A DNA stretch of 64,000 nucleotides from Streptomyces sp. RKAG293 (GCF_023701745.1 NZ_JAJOZB010000001.1:6495001-6559000); one strand, 5' to 3'. Positions 14,997-25,000 are shown, counted from the first letter of the stretch. Made by a program: numbers and translations. The notes: generated from the letters alone by a model not told the origin.

Positions 14997-15788
14997 GTGT
15001 CCCTCGGCAACCCGCCCTCCGACGACCGGCCCTCCGTCGGTCGTGCCCTTGCCCAGGCCCGCCTCGCCGCCGGACTGACCGTTGACGAGGTCAGCTCCAC
15101 GACGCGGGTGCGCGCCCCCATAGTGCTCGCCATCGAACAGGACGACTTCTCCCGTTGCGGTGGCGACGTCTACGCCCGCGGTCACATCCGCAACCTCGCC
15201 CGCGCCGTCGGGATCGACCCCGAGCCGCTGGTCCAGCAGTACGCGGACGAGCACGGTGGCGCCACCACCCAGGTCCCCGTCGCGCCGCTCTACGAGGCGG
15301 AGCGGATCCGCCCGGACCGCCGCCGTCCGAACTGGACCGCGGCGATGGTCGCGGCGATCGTCGCGGTCGTCGGGTTCGTGGGCTTCACCGCGTTCAACGG
15401 CTCCGGCGGAAACTCGCCGTCGGCCGCCGCCAAGCCCTCGGTGACCGCCACCACGGCCAAGCCCAGCCCCAAGCCCGCCGACCCCAAGCCCGAGCCGTCG
15501 AACAGCGCGATCGCGGCCGCCCCGGTGGGCAAGGTGACGGTGAAGCTGACCGCGGACGTCGGCAAGAGCTGGATCCAGGCCACGGACAGCACCGGCAAGC
15601 CGCTCTTCGCCGGGAACCTGGAGAAGGGCGACGCCAAGACCTTCACCGACGACAAGAAGATCAAGTTGGTCATCGGTGACGCGGGCGCCATCAAGCTCTT
15701 CGTCAACGGCAAGGACCTCGGTCCCGCGGGCACGGACGGCCAGGTCGTACGGCTCACCTTCACCCCCGGAGACCCCCAGGCCGGGTGA
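14997..15788 (+). CDS. RodZ-like membrane-anchored HTH protein (HTH_25 + DUF4115)
   Basis: 263 residues. The N-terminal HTH_25 domain (about 10-85: VGRALAQARLAAGLTVDEVSSTTRVRAPIVLAIEQDDF, then YARGHIRNLARAVGIDPEPLVQQY) leads to one membrane helix (about 118-137, MVAAIVAVVGFVGFTAF). After a Pro/Lys/Ser linker (AKPSPKPADPKPEP) comes an extracytoplasmic beta domain of the DUF4115 type (about 180-260). In rods RodZ ties MreB to the wall-elongation machinery. The actinobacterial form between ftsK and pgsA is less studied, so a cell-shape or septal role is inference. GTG start with GAAAGG about 10 bases upstream. Confidence 0.85.
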   Translation: MSLGNPPSDDRPSVGRALAQARLAAGLTVDEVSSTTRVRAPIVLAIEQDDFSRCGGDVYARGHIRNLARAVGIDPEPLVQQYADEHGGATTQVPVAPLYEAERIRPDRRRPNWTAAMVAAIVAVVGFVGFTAFNGSGGNSPSAAAKPSVTATTAKPSPKPADPKPEPSNSAIAAAPVGKVTVKLTADVGKSWIQATDSTGKPLFAGNLEKGDAKTFTDDKKIKLVIGDAGAIKLFVNGKDLGPAGTDGQVVRLTFTPGDPQAG

Positions 15789-15814
15789 ACGTAAGAGGGA
15801 CGGCTGGGACAAAG

Positions 15815-15820
15815 TAGGCT
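15815..15820 (+). promoter_or_regulatory. -10 element TAGGCT six bases before rimO
   Basis: TAGGCT, then GAGCCT, then the ATG. No ribosome binding site lies between the -10 and the start, so the transcript probably begins at or next to the ATG. Confidence 0.55.
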
Positions 15821-15826
15821 GAGCCT

Positions 15827-17317
15827 ATGCCCGAACCCCGTACCGTCGCCCTTGTCACGCTCGGCTGCGCCCGCAATGAGGTGGATTCCGAGGAGCTCGC
15901 CGGCCGTCTGGCGGCGGACGGCTGGCAGCTGGTGGATGACGCCGCGGACGCCGACGTCGCCGTGGTCAACACCTGCGGCTTCGTCGACGCCGCCAAGAAG
16001 GACTCCGTGGACGCCCTCCTGGAAGCCAATGACCTCAAGGGTCATGGCCGCACCCAGGCGGTCGTCGCGGTCGGCTGCATGGCCGAGCGGTACGGCAAGG
16101 AGCTCTCCGAGGCCCTGCCCGAGGCCGACGCGGTGCTCGGCTTCGACGACTACACGGACATCTCCGACCGCCTCCAGACCATCCTGTCCGGCGGTGTGCA
16201 CGCCTCGCACACCCCGCGCGACCGCCGCAAGCTGCTGCCGATCAGCCCCGCCGAGCGGCAGGGCGCCGCGGTGGCGCTGCCCGGCCACGCGCAGGAGGCC
16301 CCGGCCCCCGCGCCGGCCGACCTCCCCGAGGGCGTCGCCCCCGCCTCGGGGCCGCGCGCACCGCTGCGCCGCCGCCTGGACGACAGCCCGGTCGCCTCGG
16401 TGAAGCTGGCCTCCGGCTGCGACCGCCGCTGCTCGTTCTGCGCCATCCCGTCCTTCCGCGGCTCGTTCATCTCCCGCCGCCCCTCGGACGTCCTCGGCGA
16501 GACGCGCTGGCTCGCCGACCAGGGTGTCAGCGAGGTCATGCTGGTCAGCGAGAACAACACCTCGTACGGCAAGGACCTCGGCGACATCCGGCTGCTGGAG
16601 ACGCTGCTGCCCGAGCTGGCGGCCGTCCCGGGCATCGAGCGGATCCGGGTCAGCTACCTGCAGCCCGCCGAGATGCGCCCCGGCCTGATCGACGCCCTGA
16701 CCTCGACCCACAAGGTCATGCCGTACTTCGACCTGTCCTTCCAGCACTCGGCGCCCGGCGTGCTGCGCGCGATGCGCCGCTTCGGCAGCACCGAGAGCTT
16801 CCTGGAACTGCTCGGTACCATCCGCGGCAAGGCCCCGGAGGCCGGTGTCCGCTCCAACTTCATCGTCGGCTTCCCCGGTGAGACCGAGGCGGACCTGGAG
16901 GAGCTGGAACGCTTCCTCAGCTCCGCGCGGCTCGACGCCATCGGCGTCTTCGGGTACTCGGACGAGGACGGCACCGAAGCGGCCGGCTACGGGGACAAGC
17001 TCGACGAGGACACCGTCGCCCAGCGGCTGGCCCGGGTCTCGCGTCTCGCGGAGGAGCTGACCGCTCAGCGCGCCCTGGAGCGGCTCGGCTCCACCGTGCG
17101 GGTGCTGGTCGAGTCCATCGACGAGGAGACCGGTGAGGCGGTCGGCCGCGCCGACCACCAGGCGCCGGAAACGGACGGTTCGACCACGCTGACCTCCTGC
17201 GAGGGCCTGAAGCCGGGCATGATGGTAACCGCGAAGGTGATCGACACCGAGGGTGTCGACCTCATCGCGGAACCCCTCACCGGGGGCGACTGTTCTGTGG
17301 AGGAGGTGGGCAGATGA
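15827..17317 (+). CDS. rimO: Ribosomal protein S12 methylthiotransferase RimO
   Basis: 496 residues. This radical-SAM enzyme adds a methylthio group to an aspartate of ribosomal protein S12. The UPF0004 domain comes first ([34 protein letters not shown]), then the radical-SAM core with C198, C202 and C205 in [16 protein letters not shown] binding the second 4Fe-4S cluster, and a C-terminal TRAM domain (about 425-490). A Pro/Ala-rich insert (about 140-185) separates the two main domains, longer than in proteobacterial RimO. It overlaps pgsA by four bases (ATGA), implying translational coupling. MiaB, its tRNA-modifying relative, is at 46471-47970. Confidence 0.96.
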   Translation: MPEPRTVALVTLGCARNEVDSEELAGRLAADGWQLVDDAADADVAVVNTCGFVDAAKKDSVDALLEANDLKGHGRTQAVVAVGCMAERYGKELSEALPEADAVLGFDDYTDISDRLQTILSGGVHASHTPRDRRKLLPISPAERQGAAVALPGHAQEAPAPAPADLPEGVAPASGPRAPLRRRLDDSPVASVKLASGCDRRCSFCAIPSFRGSFISRRPSDVLGETRWLADQGVSEVMLVSENNTSYGKDLGDIRLLETLLPELAAVPGIERIRVSYLQPAEMRPGLIDALTSTHKVMPYFDLSFQHSAPGVLRAMRRFGSTESFLELLGTIRGKAPEAGVRSNFIVGFPGETEADLEELERFLSSARLDAIGVFGYSDEDGTEAAGYGDKLDEDTVAQRLARVSRLAEELTAQRALERLGSTVRVLVESIDEETGEAVGRADHQAPETDGSTTLTSCEGLKPGMMVTAKVIDTEGVDLIAEPLTGGDCSVEEVGR

Positions 17318-18135
17318 CCGGAGTCCCCGTGCCGGCTGCGGCCACCCCGGACCACATGGGCGATCCCGTGGGCGGCCAGGCCGGGCTCTGGAACATCGCC
17401 AACCTGCTCACGATGATGCGGCTGGTGCTGGTTCCCGGCTTCGTCATGCTGCTGATCCACGACGGCGGCCACGACCCCGCCTGGCGTTCGTTCGCCTGGG
17501 CGGCGTTCGCCATCGCGATGATCACCGACCTCTTCGACGGGGAACTGGCCCGGCGGTACGGGCTGGTCACCGACTTCGGCAAGATCGCCGACCCCATCGC
17601 CGACAAGGCGATCATGGGCGCCGCGCTCGTCGGGCTGTCCGCGCTGGGCGACCTGCCGTGGTGGGTGACCGGAGTGATCCTCTTCCGGGAGATCGGCATC
17701 ACGCTGATGCGCTTCTGGGTGATCCGGCACGGAGTGATCCCGGCCAGCCGCGGCGGCAAGCTCAAGACGCTGACGCAGGGCATCGCGGTCGGCATGTACA
17801 TCCTGGCCCTCACCGGGCCGCTGGCGACGCTGCGGGCCTGGGCGATGGCCGCGGCCGTCGTGCTGACCGTCCTCACCGGGCTCGACTACATCCGGCAGGC
17901 CGTCGTGCTGCGCCGGGCCGGCCTGGCCGCGCAGCGCGAGCGCGCGGCCGCCCAGGGGAAGCCCGCCCAGGGGAAGCCCGCCCAGGGGAAGCCCGCCCAG
18001 GGGAAGCCCGCCCAGGCGAAGTCTCAGGCTCAACCCGACCTTCAGGCCGCGATGGACGCGGACCCGGAGCGCGAAACGGGCGCGGAGCGCGAACGGCGGA
18101 CCTCCCCGCGGCGGCAGAGTCACCAGAACGGATGA
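17314..18135 (+). CDS. pgsA: CDP-diacylglycerol--glycerol-3-phosphate 3-phosphatidyltransferase
   Basis: 273 residues, integral membrane. It makes phosphatidylglycerol phosphate from CDP-diacylglycerol and glycerol-3-phosphate. The complete CDP-alcohol phosphotransferase signature DGxxAR...GxxxDxxxD is present: D75, G76, A79, R80, G89, D93, D97. Four to five hydrophobic segments cover residues 30-195. After them comes a basic cytoplasmic tail containing four exact GKPAQ repeats (DNA repeat at 17956-18015), absent from the catalytic fold. The start overlaps the rimO stop and the stop overlaps the cinA start. Confidence 0.94.
   Translation: MTGVPVPAAATPDHMGDPVGGQAGLWNIANLLTMMRLVLVPGFVMLLIHDGGHDPAWRSFAWAAFAIAMITDLFDGELARRYGLVTDFGKIADPIADKAIMGAALVGLSALGDLPWWVTGVILFREIGITLMRFWVIRHGVIPASRGGKLKTLTQGIAVGMYILALTGPLATLRAWAMAAAVVLTVLTGLDYIRQAVVLRRAGLAAQRERAAAQGKPAQGKPAQGKPAQGKPAQAKSQAQPDLQAAMDADPERETGAERERRTSPRRQSHQNG
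17956..18015 (+). repeat. Four perfect 15-bp tandem repeats in the pgsA tail
   Basis: The unit GGGAAGCCCGCCCAG occurs four times without a mismatch and encodes GKPAQ x4. Such perfect short arrays are prone to copy-number change by slippage, always in frame here. Confidence 0.97.
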
Positions 18136-18692
18136 CAGCGGCCGAGGTGTTGCGACTGCTCGACGGCCGGGGGCTCACCCTGGCGGTCGCCGAGTCGCTG
18201 ACCGGCGGTCTGCTGGCCGCGGAGCTGACGTCCGTCCCGGGAGCCTCCCGGACCTTCCGCGGCTCGGTGACGGCCTACGCGACGGAACTCAAGCACGTAC
18301 TGCTCGGCGTGGACGCCGGACTGCTGGCCGCTCGAGGAGCGGTCGACCCTCAGGTGGCCCTCGAGATGGCCGAGGGCGTGCGGAGCAGACTGGAAGCCGA
18401 CTGGGGCGTGGCTACCACCGGCGTCGCGGGACCGGAGCCGCAGGACGGGCGGCCGGTCGGCACGGTGTACGTGGCGGTGGCCGGTCCCGGCGGCTCGGCG
18501 GTCAGCCCGCTGCGGCTGGAGGGCGGCCGCTCCGAGATCCGTGCCGCCAGCGTGACCGCCGCACTCGCTCTGCTGGAGCGGTCCCTCACGACAGGGGTGC
18601 CGTCCCGCACAACAGGGGTGCCGTCCCTCACGGCCGGGGTGCGGGCGAAGGATAGGGAAGAAGACGGGGGGATGGGATGTTTGCAGCCCTGA
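18132..18692 (+). CDS. pncC: CinA C-terminal domain protein (nicotinamide mononucleotide deamidase type)
   Basis: 186 residues. It has the CinA C-terminal fold (AEVLRLLDGRGLTLAVAESLTGGLLAAELTSVPGAS, then YATELKHVLLGVD, GVATTGVAGPEPQDGRPVGTVYVAV). Members of this family deamidate NMN to nicotinic acid mononucleotide in pyridine nucleotide recycling. The N-terminal competence/MoaB-like domain of full CinA is absent. The last 30 residues are a repetitive tail (TTGVPS, TTGVPS, TAGV). ATG overlaps the pgsA stop by four bases, so it belongs to the rimO-pgsA operon. Confidence 0.9.
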   Translation: MTAAEVLRLLDGRGLTLAVAESLTGGLLAAELTSVPGASRTFRGSVTAYATELKHVLLGVDAGLLAARGAVDPQVALEMAEGVRSRLEADWGVATTGVAGPEPQDGRPVGTVYVAVAGPGGSAVSPLRLEGGRSEIRAASVTAALALLERSLTTGVPSRTTGVPSLTAGVRAKDREEDGGMGCLQP

Positions 18693-18786
18693 GTGAACAC
18701 GTCATCGCTCCCCGCACGGCCGGTGCCCGAGGCGGTACGGTGGGGCAAGAAGGATCCGGATTCGCGGTCCGAGGAGGGAGCCACCG

Positions 18787-19170
18787 ATGATCCTGCTCCG
18801 TCGCCTGTTGGGTGACGTGCTGCGTCGGCAGCGCCAACGTCAGGGCCGCACTCTGCGTGAGGTCTCCTCTTCCGCCCGGGTGTCCCTGGGCTATCTGTCC
18901 GAAGTGGAGCGAGGGCAGAAGGAGGCATCCTCCGAGCTGCTCTCCGCGATCTGCGACGCCCTGGACGTCCCGATGTCCGAGGTGATGCGCGAGGTCAGCG
19001 ATGATCTGTCGCTCGCGGAGCTGGCCCAGTCGGCGGCGTCCGAGACCTCCGCGGCGCCGATGCGACCACTGTTGGGTGCGGTGACCTCTGTCACATCCGT
19101 GACGACCGAGCGGGTCACCATCAAGGCGCCGAAGGCGCCCGCTGAGGCCGTTGACGTGGTCGCGGCCTGA
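18787..19170 (+). CDS. clgR: ClgR-type XRE transcriptional activator of Clp/Lon proteases
   Basis: 127 residues. A Cro/CI-type HTH occupies residues 10-65 ([41 protein letters not shown] is split here only by the recognition helix [11 protein letters not shown]). ClgR activates clpP1P2, clpC and lon in streptomycetes. Its short half-life depends on two C-terminal alanines read by ClpP; the protein here ends VDVVAA, keeping them. The ftsK-pgsA-cinA-clgR order is typical for actinobacteria. GAGGAGGGA lies eight bases before ATG. A terminator follows. Confidence 0.93.
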   Translation: MILLRRLLGDVLRRQRQRQGRTLREVSSSARVSLGYLSEVERGQKEASSELLSAICDALDVPMSEVMREVSDDLSLAELAQSAASETSAAPMRPLLGAVTSVTSVTTERVTIKAPKAPAEAVDVVAA

Positions 19171-19200
19171 GCCGCCCGTCACTCCAGAAGTTCTTGTACC

Positions 19201-19241
19201 GGGACCCCGGTCGGCACTGCCGACCGGGGTCCCGTGCTTTT
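19201..19241 (+). terminator. Terminator after clgR
   Basis: A 14-bp perfect stem (GGGACCCCGGTCGG / CCGACCGGGGTCCC) with a five-base loop is followed by GTGCTTTT. It closes the clgR transcript before dps. Confidence 0.9.
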
Positions 19242-19336
19242 GCACGGTGCGGCGGGACGAGGCAGGGTGGGCGATACGGATTTAACGGGGTTTAACGGAC
19301 TATTCGTCAGTCCCGTCGCCAGTAGGAGGATTCGGC

Positions 19337-19807
19337 ATGAGTGTCGTCAAGAGCCCGCTGTCCGAGAAGCAGCGCAAGATCGTCGGTGAGGCGCTGCAGG
19401 GCGCTCTGGTGGATCTCGTGGATCTGGCGCTGGTGTCCAAACAGGTCCACTGGACCGTGGTGGGCCCGCGCTTCCGCTCGGTCCATCTGCAGCTCGACGA
19501 GGTCGTCGACACCGCCAGGCTGCACGCCGACACGGTGGCGGAGCGGGCTTCCGCGATCGGCGTCACGGCGGACGGGCGGGCCGGCACGGTCTCGAAGACC
19601 AGCGGGATCGACACGGTCACCGACGGGTGGATCAAGGACACGCAGGCGGTGGGCATCCTCATCGCGGCCCTCGACTCGGTGATCGAGCGGATGCGGGAGC
19701 GCATCGGGACGACGGCGGACGCCGACCCGGTCACGCAGGCCATCATCATCGGGCTCACGGCGGACCTGGAGAAGTTCCACTGGATGTTCCAGGCCGAGAA
19801 CGTGTAG
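19337..19807 (+). CDS. dpsC: Dps-family DNA-binding/ferroxidase protein
   Basis: 156 residues, the usual Dps length. The four-helix ferritin-like fold has the ferroxidase stretch KQVHWTVVGPRFRSVHLQ (H in HW, then H and LDEVVD further on). It probably forms a dodecamer that oxidises and stores iron and protects the nucleoid. The N-terminal tail is short. AGGAGG lies eight bases before ATG. Streptomyces have several Dps proteins; the place next to clgR suggests DpsC, but the symbol rests on remembered synteny. Confidence 0.85.
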   Translation: MSVVKSPLSEKQRKIVGEALQGALVDLVDLALVSKQVHWTVVGPRFRSVHLQLDEVVDTARLHADTVAERASAIGVTADGRAGTVSKTSGIDTVTDGWIKDTQAVGILIAALDSVIERMRERIGTTADADPVTQAIIIGLTADLEKFHWMFQAENV

Positions 19808-20174
19808 CGGGAAGCGCCGGCGCCGCGCTCGGTGGGCGCCTGTGGCGCTCGGGGTGGCCTGGCGCTCCCGCGGTGCGGCTCGGCCGCTCCGGGCGCCCCG
19901 GACGCCTCCTGTGTCCCGCGTGCCCCGGGCTGCGCGGCCCACGTGCCTCGGAGGCGCTGGCCCCCGGGGTCCGGAGCGGTCTACGATAGGCGGCTCGTCA
20001 CGTTGCGTCGATGTATCGTCGCAGGCAGTGGCGATGTGCTGCTCCCATCGGGTGAATGTCCGGGCGGGGGCGTCGGCAGAGGGCTAGCGATCTTGGGAAC
20101 CGGGCATCGCACCCTGGTACGGAGGGCCTCCCGGGGCTCTCCGCCGCAACCTCGGGGTTCCGAAGGAGGCGGCC
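19808..20174 (+). other. 367-bp non-coding stretch with a possible long 5' leader
   Basis: No credible gene. The first half is GC-rich with repeated GGCGCT/GCGCTCGG motifs. A -10-like TACGAT at 19982-19987 would give a leader of about 180 nt ahead of the small ORF at 20175. The leader has several complementary pairs (GGAGGGCCTCCC; CGATG...CATCG). I compared it with the riboswitch consensus patterns I know and recognised none. Confidence 0.45.
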
Positions 20175-20606
20175 ATGCGCGTGCTCCAGCTCCAGGTCAT
20201 CCGGAGTCTGTGGTCCCGCAGGGCGGTCCGCTGGACCGTCGCGCTGGTCCTGGGCGTCCTGTGGTGGTGGGCCGCGCTGCGGCTCGCCGTGCAGCCCGAC
20301 CGGACCGGGCCCCTCGAGAGTGCCGTGCTGGCGGGCGGCTGGGGGCTGGGCCTGATACCGGTGCACGCCGTACCGCGGCCCGCCGCCCGTGCCGGGCGCG
20401 GCCGCTACCAGGGCATGGCGACCCCGCCGTTCGGCCGGAGGATCTGGCCGGTGGTGAAGGCCGAGGCGTCGGAGGCGAGGAAGAGCACCGACCCCGCCAC
20501 GTCCTCGGGGGTGCCGACCCGTCCCAGTGGTGCCATCCGCACGAGCGACGCCTCGGCGCGCGCCTGGGCGGTCTCGTCGAAGGATCCGTCGGACCCCGTG
20601 CCGTAG
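20175..20606 (+). CDS. Hypothetical small membrane protein overlapping the SDR gene tail-to-tail
   Basis: 143 residues as written. GAAGGAGG seven bases before ATG is a very good ribosome binding site. Residues 19-37 form a membrane helix (WTVALVLGVLWWWAALRLAV) and 50-65 a weaker one (AVLAGGWGLGLIPV). The last 65 residues run antisense through the 3' end of the SDR gene and look like frame read-through (Ser/Arg/Pro rich). No family is recognised. The first 75 residues are probably real; the overlap of 202 bp with a convergent gene makes the tail suspect. Confidence 0.45.
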   Translation: MRVLQLQVIRSLWSRRAVRWTVALVLGVLWWWAALRLAVQPDRTGPLESAVLAGGWGLGLIPVHAVPRPAARAGRGRYQGMATPPFGRRIWPVVKAEASEARKSTDPATSSGVPTRPSGAIRTSDASARAWAVSSKDPSDPVP

Positions 20607-21202
20607 TGGGAGGTCATCGGGGTGCGGATGAATCCCGGGGCGATGGCGTTGGCGCGGATGCCGAGTGGACCGAGTTCGGTGGCCAGGGTCTTGGTGAGCT
20701 GCACGACGGCGGCCTTGGAGACGCTGTAGCAGAGCAGGCCGCGGGCGCCGGTGTCGATCGCGCCGGAGGCCATCGTGATGATGCTGCCGGACCGCTGGGC
20801 GGTCATGACGCGGGCCGCCTCCTGGGCGCTGTGCAGCACGCCCTTGAAGTTGACGCCGAGGACGCGGTCCAGATCGGCGTCGTCCGTCTCCAGGACGCTG
20901 CTGCTGTGCATGATCCCCGCGATGGCCGCCAGGACGTCGAGCCGCCCGTGGTCACGGACCGTCTCGGCGACGGTCTCGGCGATCTGGGCCCGGTCGGTGA
21001 CGTCCAGCTGCCGGGCGCGGGCGGCGCCGCCGGCCTTCTCGATCAGTTCCGCGGTCTCCCGCACGCCGGGACCGTCGCGGTCCGCGCAGACGACGGTGGC
21101 GCCGGCTTCGGCCAGCAGAACGGCGGACGCGCGGCCGATCCCGCTCGCGGCGCCGGTGACCAGGGCGGTGCGTCCGGTGAGGTCGTACGCCTTCAGGGGC
21201 AT
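20405..21202 (-). CDS. SDR family NAD(P)-dependent oxidoreductase
   Basis: 265 residues. Classical short-chain dehydrogenase: cofactor motif TGAASGIG (16-23), D41 after the second strand (VVCADRDG), pointing to NAD(H) rather than NADP(H), catalytic S146, Y159 and K163 (YSVSK), and the C-terminal pattern LFLASDASAFTTGQILRPNGG. The substrate cannot be read from sequence. ATG 21202 starts exactly at the fold; a longer upstream frame is a shadow of nei. It is co-directional with nei and lhr, 32 bp behind nei. Confidence 0.9.
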   Translation of the reverse strand: MPLKAYDLTGRTALVTGAASGIGRASAVLLAEAGATVVCADRDGPGVRETAELIEKAGGAARARQLDVTDRAQIAETVAETVRDHGRLDVLAAIAGIMHSSSVLETDDADLDRVLGVNFKGVLHSAQEAARVMTAQRSGSIITMASGAIDTGARGLLCYSVSKAAVVQLTKTLATELGPLGIRANAIAPGFIRTPMTSHYGTGSDGSFDETAQARAEASLVRMAPLGRVGTPEDVAGSVLFLASDASAFTTGQILRPNGGVAMPW

Positions 21203-21234
21203 GACGCGACGGTACGACCGGATCTGACGGTCCG

Positions 21235-22035
21235 TCAATTGGCGTGCGGGTGGGGGCCTCGCTGGCAGCGCGGACACCAGTAGGCGACGCGGGCCCGTTC
21301 CGGCGGTCCGTGCTGCCCGACGCGGACGGCGGTGCCGCAGCGCAGGCACGGCCGGTGCTCTCTGCCGTACACCCAGTGGGTGCGGCCGCGCCGCAGGTCC
21401 CCGGTGGTGATGTGGCCGGGGCGGGCCTTGTTCGCCTCCAGCAGTTTCTTGGCGAGCGCCACCAGCTTCTCCGGCCCGGCCTCGCCGACCGGCGTCCAGG
21501 GGGTGATGCCGCGCAGAAAACAGAGCTCCGACACGTAGACGTTGCCGACGCCCGCCAGATTGCGCTGGTCCAGGAGCGCCTCGCCGACCGGCCGGGCGGG
21601 TTCGGCGCCCAGCCGCGCGACGGCCTCGGCCGGATTCCAGTCCGGGCCCAGCAGGTCGGGGCCGAGATGGCCGACGACGCTGTCCTCCTCGGCGGTGGGC
21701 AGCAGCTCCAGCACCGGCAGCCGGTAGCCGACCGCCACCCGGGCGGGCGTCTCCAGTACGGCGCGGACCTGGTGGAGGGGGCCGCCGCGCCACCGGTCGC
21801 CCGGCGCGTACAGATGCCAGGAGCCGTCCATGCGCAGATGCGAGTGGAGCGTCAGACCGCCGTCGAACCGCGTCATCAGATGCTTGCCGCGCGCGACCAC
21901 CCCGGTGACGCGACGGTCCGCGAGGTCGGTGGTGGCGAGCTGCGGCACGCGCAGGTCGGCACGGACGAGGGACCGGCCCGCCAGGGCCTCGTCGAGCCGG
22001 CGGGCGGTCAGCCAGACCGTGTCTCCTTCGGGCAC
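21235..22035 (-). CDS. nei: Fpg/Nei family DNA glycosylase (endonuclease VIII-like)
   Basis: 266 residues. The mature N-terminus PEGDTVW supplies the proline nucleophile and adjacent catalytic glutamate (P2, E3) of base-excision glycosylase/AP lyases; PEGDT is the Nei form. The helix-two-turn-helix (LDQRNLAGVGNVYVSELCF) and C-terminal zinc finger (CLRCGTAVRVGQ...YWCPRC) are intact. It excises oxidised bases. It sits seven bases after lhr on the same strand; the lhr-nei pairing is also found in Mycobacterium tuberculosis (Rv3296-Rv3297). GTG start, with GGGGAG immediately upstream. Confidence 0.92.
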   Translation of the reverse strand: MPEGDTVWLTARRLDEALAGRSLVRADLRVPQLATTDLADRRVTGVVARGKHLMTRFDGGLTLHSHLRMDGSWHLYAPGDRWRGGPLHQVRAVLETPARVAVGYRLPVLELLPTAEEDSVVGHLGPDLLGPDWNPAEAVARLGAEPARPVGEALLDQRNLAGVGNVYVSELCFLRGITPWTPVGEAGPEKLVALAKKLLEANKARPGHITTGDLRRGRTHWVYGREHRPCLRCGTAVRVGQHGPPERARVAYWCPRCQRGPHPHAN

Positions 22036-22042
22036 CTCCCCA

Positions 22043-25000
22043 TCATCCCCGCAGTCGCAGACCGCGCGGAGTGGCGTGGAAGCCCGCGGTCTCCAGGGCG
22101 CGGCCCAGCGGTGAGGTGAGGGCCGACTCCCCGTTGGTGCGCTCCACGGTGAGCCGGCCGAGCGCGCCCTCCCGGACCGCCAGCGCGAGGGCGTCCGCGG
22201 CGGCCCGCAGCCGCTCCTCCTCGTCGGGCCAGGCGAGCAGCGTCTTCCCGCCGCGTTCCACGTACAGGGCCAGCTCGCCGTCGACGAGGACCACCAGGGC
22301 GCCCGCCTTGCGGCCCGGCTTGTGGGTGACGCCGTCGGGCTGCGCCGGCCAGGGCAGGGCGGCGCCGTACGCGTTGGCGGGGTCGGCGGCGGCGAGGACG
22401 ACGGCCCGCTGTCCGGTGCGGGCGCCTTCCTCGCGGTCGCGGGCGGTGTTGATGGCGCGCAGCCGGTCGACGGCGCCGTCCATCGCGAACTGTGCGGCGC
22501 CGAGCCCTTCGACCACGTATCCGCGCCGGGTCTGGCCGGTCTCCTCGAAGGCCGACAGCACCCGGTAGGCGGCGGAGAAGCCGCCCTCGACGCCTTCGGC
22601 GGCGACCGCCCCGCGGGTGACGACACCATGGCGGTCCAGCAGGGTGTGGACGAGGGCGTGGGCGCGCAGTGTCGGGTCGGACTCCGGGGGCGGGACGAGC
22701 GACCAGCGGCCCGCCGTCGTCGGGGGCCCGGTGCGGGACGCGGTCGCGCGCGGTGCCCGGCCGGTGAGGGAGCCGTAGCGCCCGCGGGGGACCGAACGCG
22801 GTGCGCGGTGCGCGGTGGATCCGGCGGTGCGCCCGGAACCGAGCAGGGCGCGCAGCGGGGCCAGGGTGTCGTTGGTCAGCCGCCCGGACCACGCCAGATC
22901 CCAGACGGCGTCCGCCAGCTCGGGGTCGGACGGGGCCTCGCCCGCGGCCCGCACCTGGTCGGCGATCTGCCGGAAGAACAGCCCGTAGCCGCCGGACAGG
23001 GCGCCGAGGACGGCCTGGTGCAGCGGGGAGAGCTCGAGCGGCTGGGGCTCCTTGAGCAGCAGCGGAGCGGTGTCGGCGAGATGGAGCGAGACCCAGCCGT
23101 CCTTGCCGGGCAGCGCGCCCGCACCGGACCACAGGACCTCACCGGAGGCGGTCAGCTCGTCCAGCATCGCCGGGGTGTAGCCGGAGACCCGGGACGGCAG
23201 TACGAGCTTCTCCAGCGCGGAGGCGGGCACCTCGGCGCCCTGCAGCTGCTCGACGGCCCGGACCAGCCCGTCGATTCCGCGCAGGCTGTGGGTGCCGACG
23301 TGCTGCCACTGGGGGAGGAACGTGGCCAGGGTGGCGGGCGGCACCGGTTCCACCTCGTGCCGCAGCGCGGCCAGCGAGCGGCGCCGCAGCCGGCGCAGCA
23401 CCGCCGCGTCGCACCATTCGTGGCCGGCGCCGCCCGGCCGGAACTCGCCCTGGACGACGCGGCCGCCCGCGGCGAGCCGCTGCAGCAGACCGTCCACCAC
23501 GGCCGTGCCGAGACCGAACCGCCGCGCCGCCTCGACGGAGGTGAACGGACCGTGGGTGCGGGCGAACCGGGCGAGCAGATCGCCGAGCGGGTCCTTGACC
23601 GGCTCGGTGAAGGCCTCGGGCACTCCGACGGGCAGTGCCGTACCCAGCGCGTCCCGCAGCCGCCCGGCGTCCTCGACCGCCGCCCAGTGCTCGCCGCCGG
23701 CGATCCGGACCCGGATCGCGCGGCGCGCCGATTCCAGATGCGCCGCCCAGTCCGGCTCGGCGCCGCGTGCCGCCAACTCGGCCTCGGTGAGCGGTCCGAG
23801 GAGCCGCAGCAGGTCGGCGACGCCTTCGGCGTCCTTGACCCGGCGGTCCTCCGTCAGCCACTGCAGCTCCTGCTCCAGCTCGGCCAGGACATCGCCGTCC
23901 AGCAGCTCGCGCAGCTCGGCCTGGCCCAGCAGCTCGGCCAGCAGCCGGGAGTCCAGCGACAGGGCTGCGGCGCGGCGCTCGGCGAGCGGCGAGTCCCCCT
24001 CGTAGAGGAACTGCGCGACGTAGCCGAAGAGGAGCGAGCGGGCGAAGGGGGAGGGCTCGGGCGTGGTGACCTCCACCAACCGCACCCGGCGCGCCTCGAT
24101 GTCACCCATCAGCTCGACGAGACCCGGCACGTCGAAGACGTCCTGCAGGCACTCGCGGACCGCTTCGAGGACGATCGGGAAGGAGCCGAAGTCCGAGGCG
24201 ACCTGGAGGAGCTGGGCGGCGCGCTGGCGCTGCTGCCACAGCGGGGTGCGCTTGCCGGGGGAGCGCCGGGGCAGCAGCAGGGCGCGGGCCGCGCACTCGC
24301 GGAAGCGGGAGGCGAACAGGGCGGAGCCGCCGACCTGGTCGGTGACCAGCTGCTCGACCTCGCCCTTGTCGAAGGCGACGTCCGCGGCGCCGACCGGCGA
24401 CTGGTCGCTGTCGAGCTCCGTGCCCGCCCGGACCGGGTCGCTGCCTGTGCCTGTGCCTGTGCTTGTGCTTGTGTCGGTGCCAAATCCGGTGCTGGTGTCG
24501 GTGTCGAGCAGATCGAGACCCATGAGATCCGCGTCCGGCAGCCGCAGCACGATGCCGTCGTCGGCGTGCATCACCTGGGCGTCCAGCCCGTACCGCTCCA
24601 TGAGGCGGGCGCCCAGCGCCAGCGCCCAGGGTGCGTGCACCTGCGCGCCGAAGGGGGAGTGCACCACCACCCGCCAGTCGCCCAGCTCGTCACGGAACCG
24701 CTCCACGACGATGGTCCGGTCGTCGGGGATGTGGCCGCAGGCCTGCCGCTGCTCCGACAGATAGGCCAGCACGTTGTCCGTCGCCCAGGTGTCGAGCCCG
24801 GCCGCGGCCAGCCGTTCGCGGGCCTCCTCGGGCCCGAGCCTCCCGACCTCGCGGACGAACGCGCCCACCGCCCGGCCGAGCTCCAGCGGGCGGCCCAGCT
24901 GGTCGCCCTTCCAGAAGGGGAGCCGGCCCGGCACCCCGGGCGCGGGCGAGACGAGCACCCGGTCGCGGGTGATGTCCTCGATCCGCCAGGAGGTGGTGCC

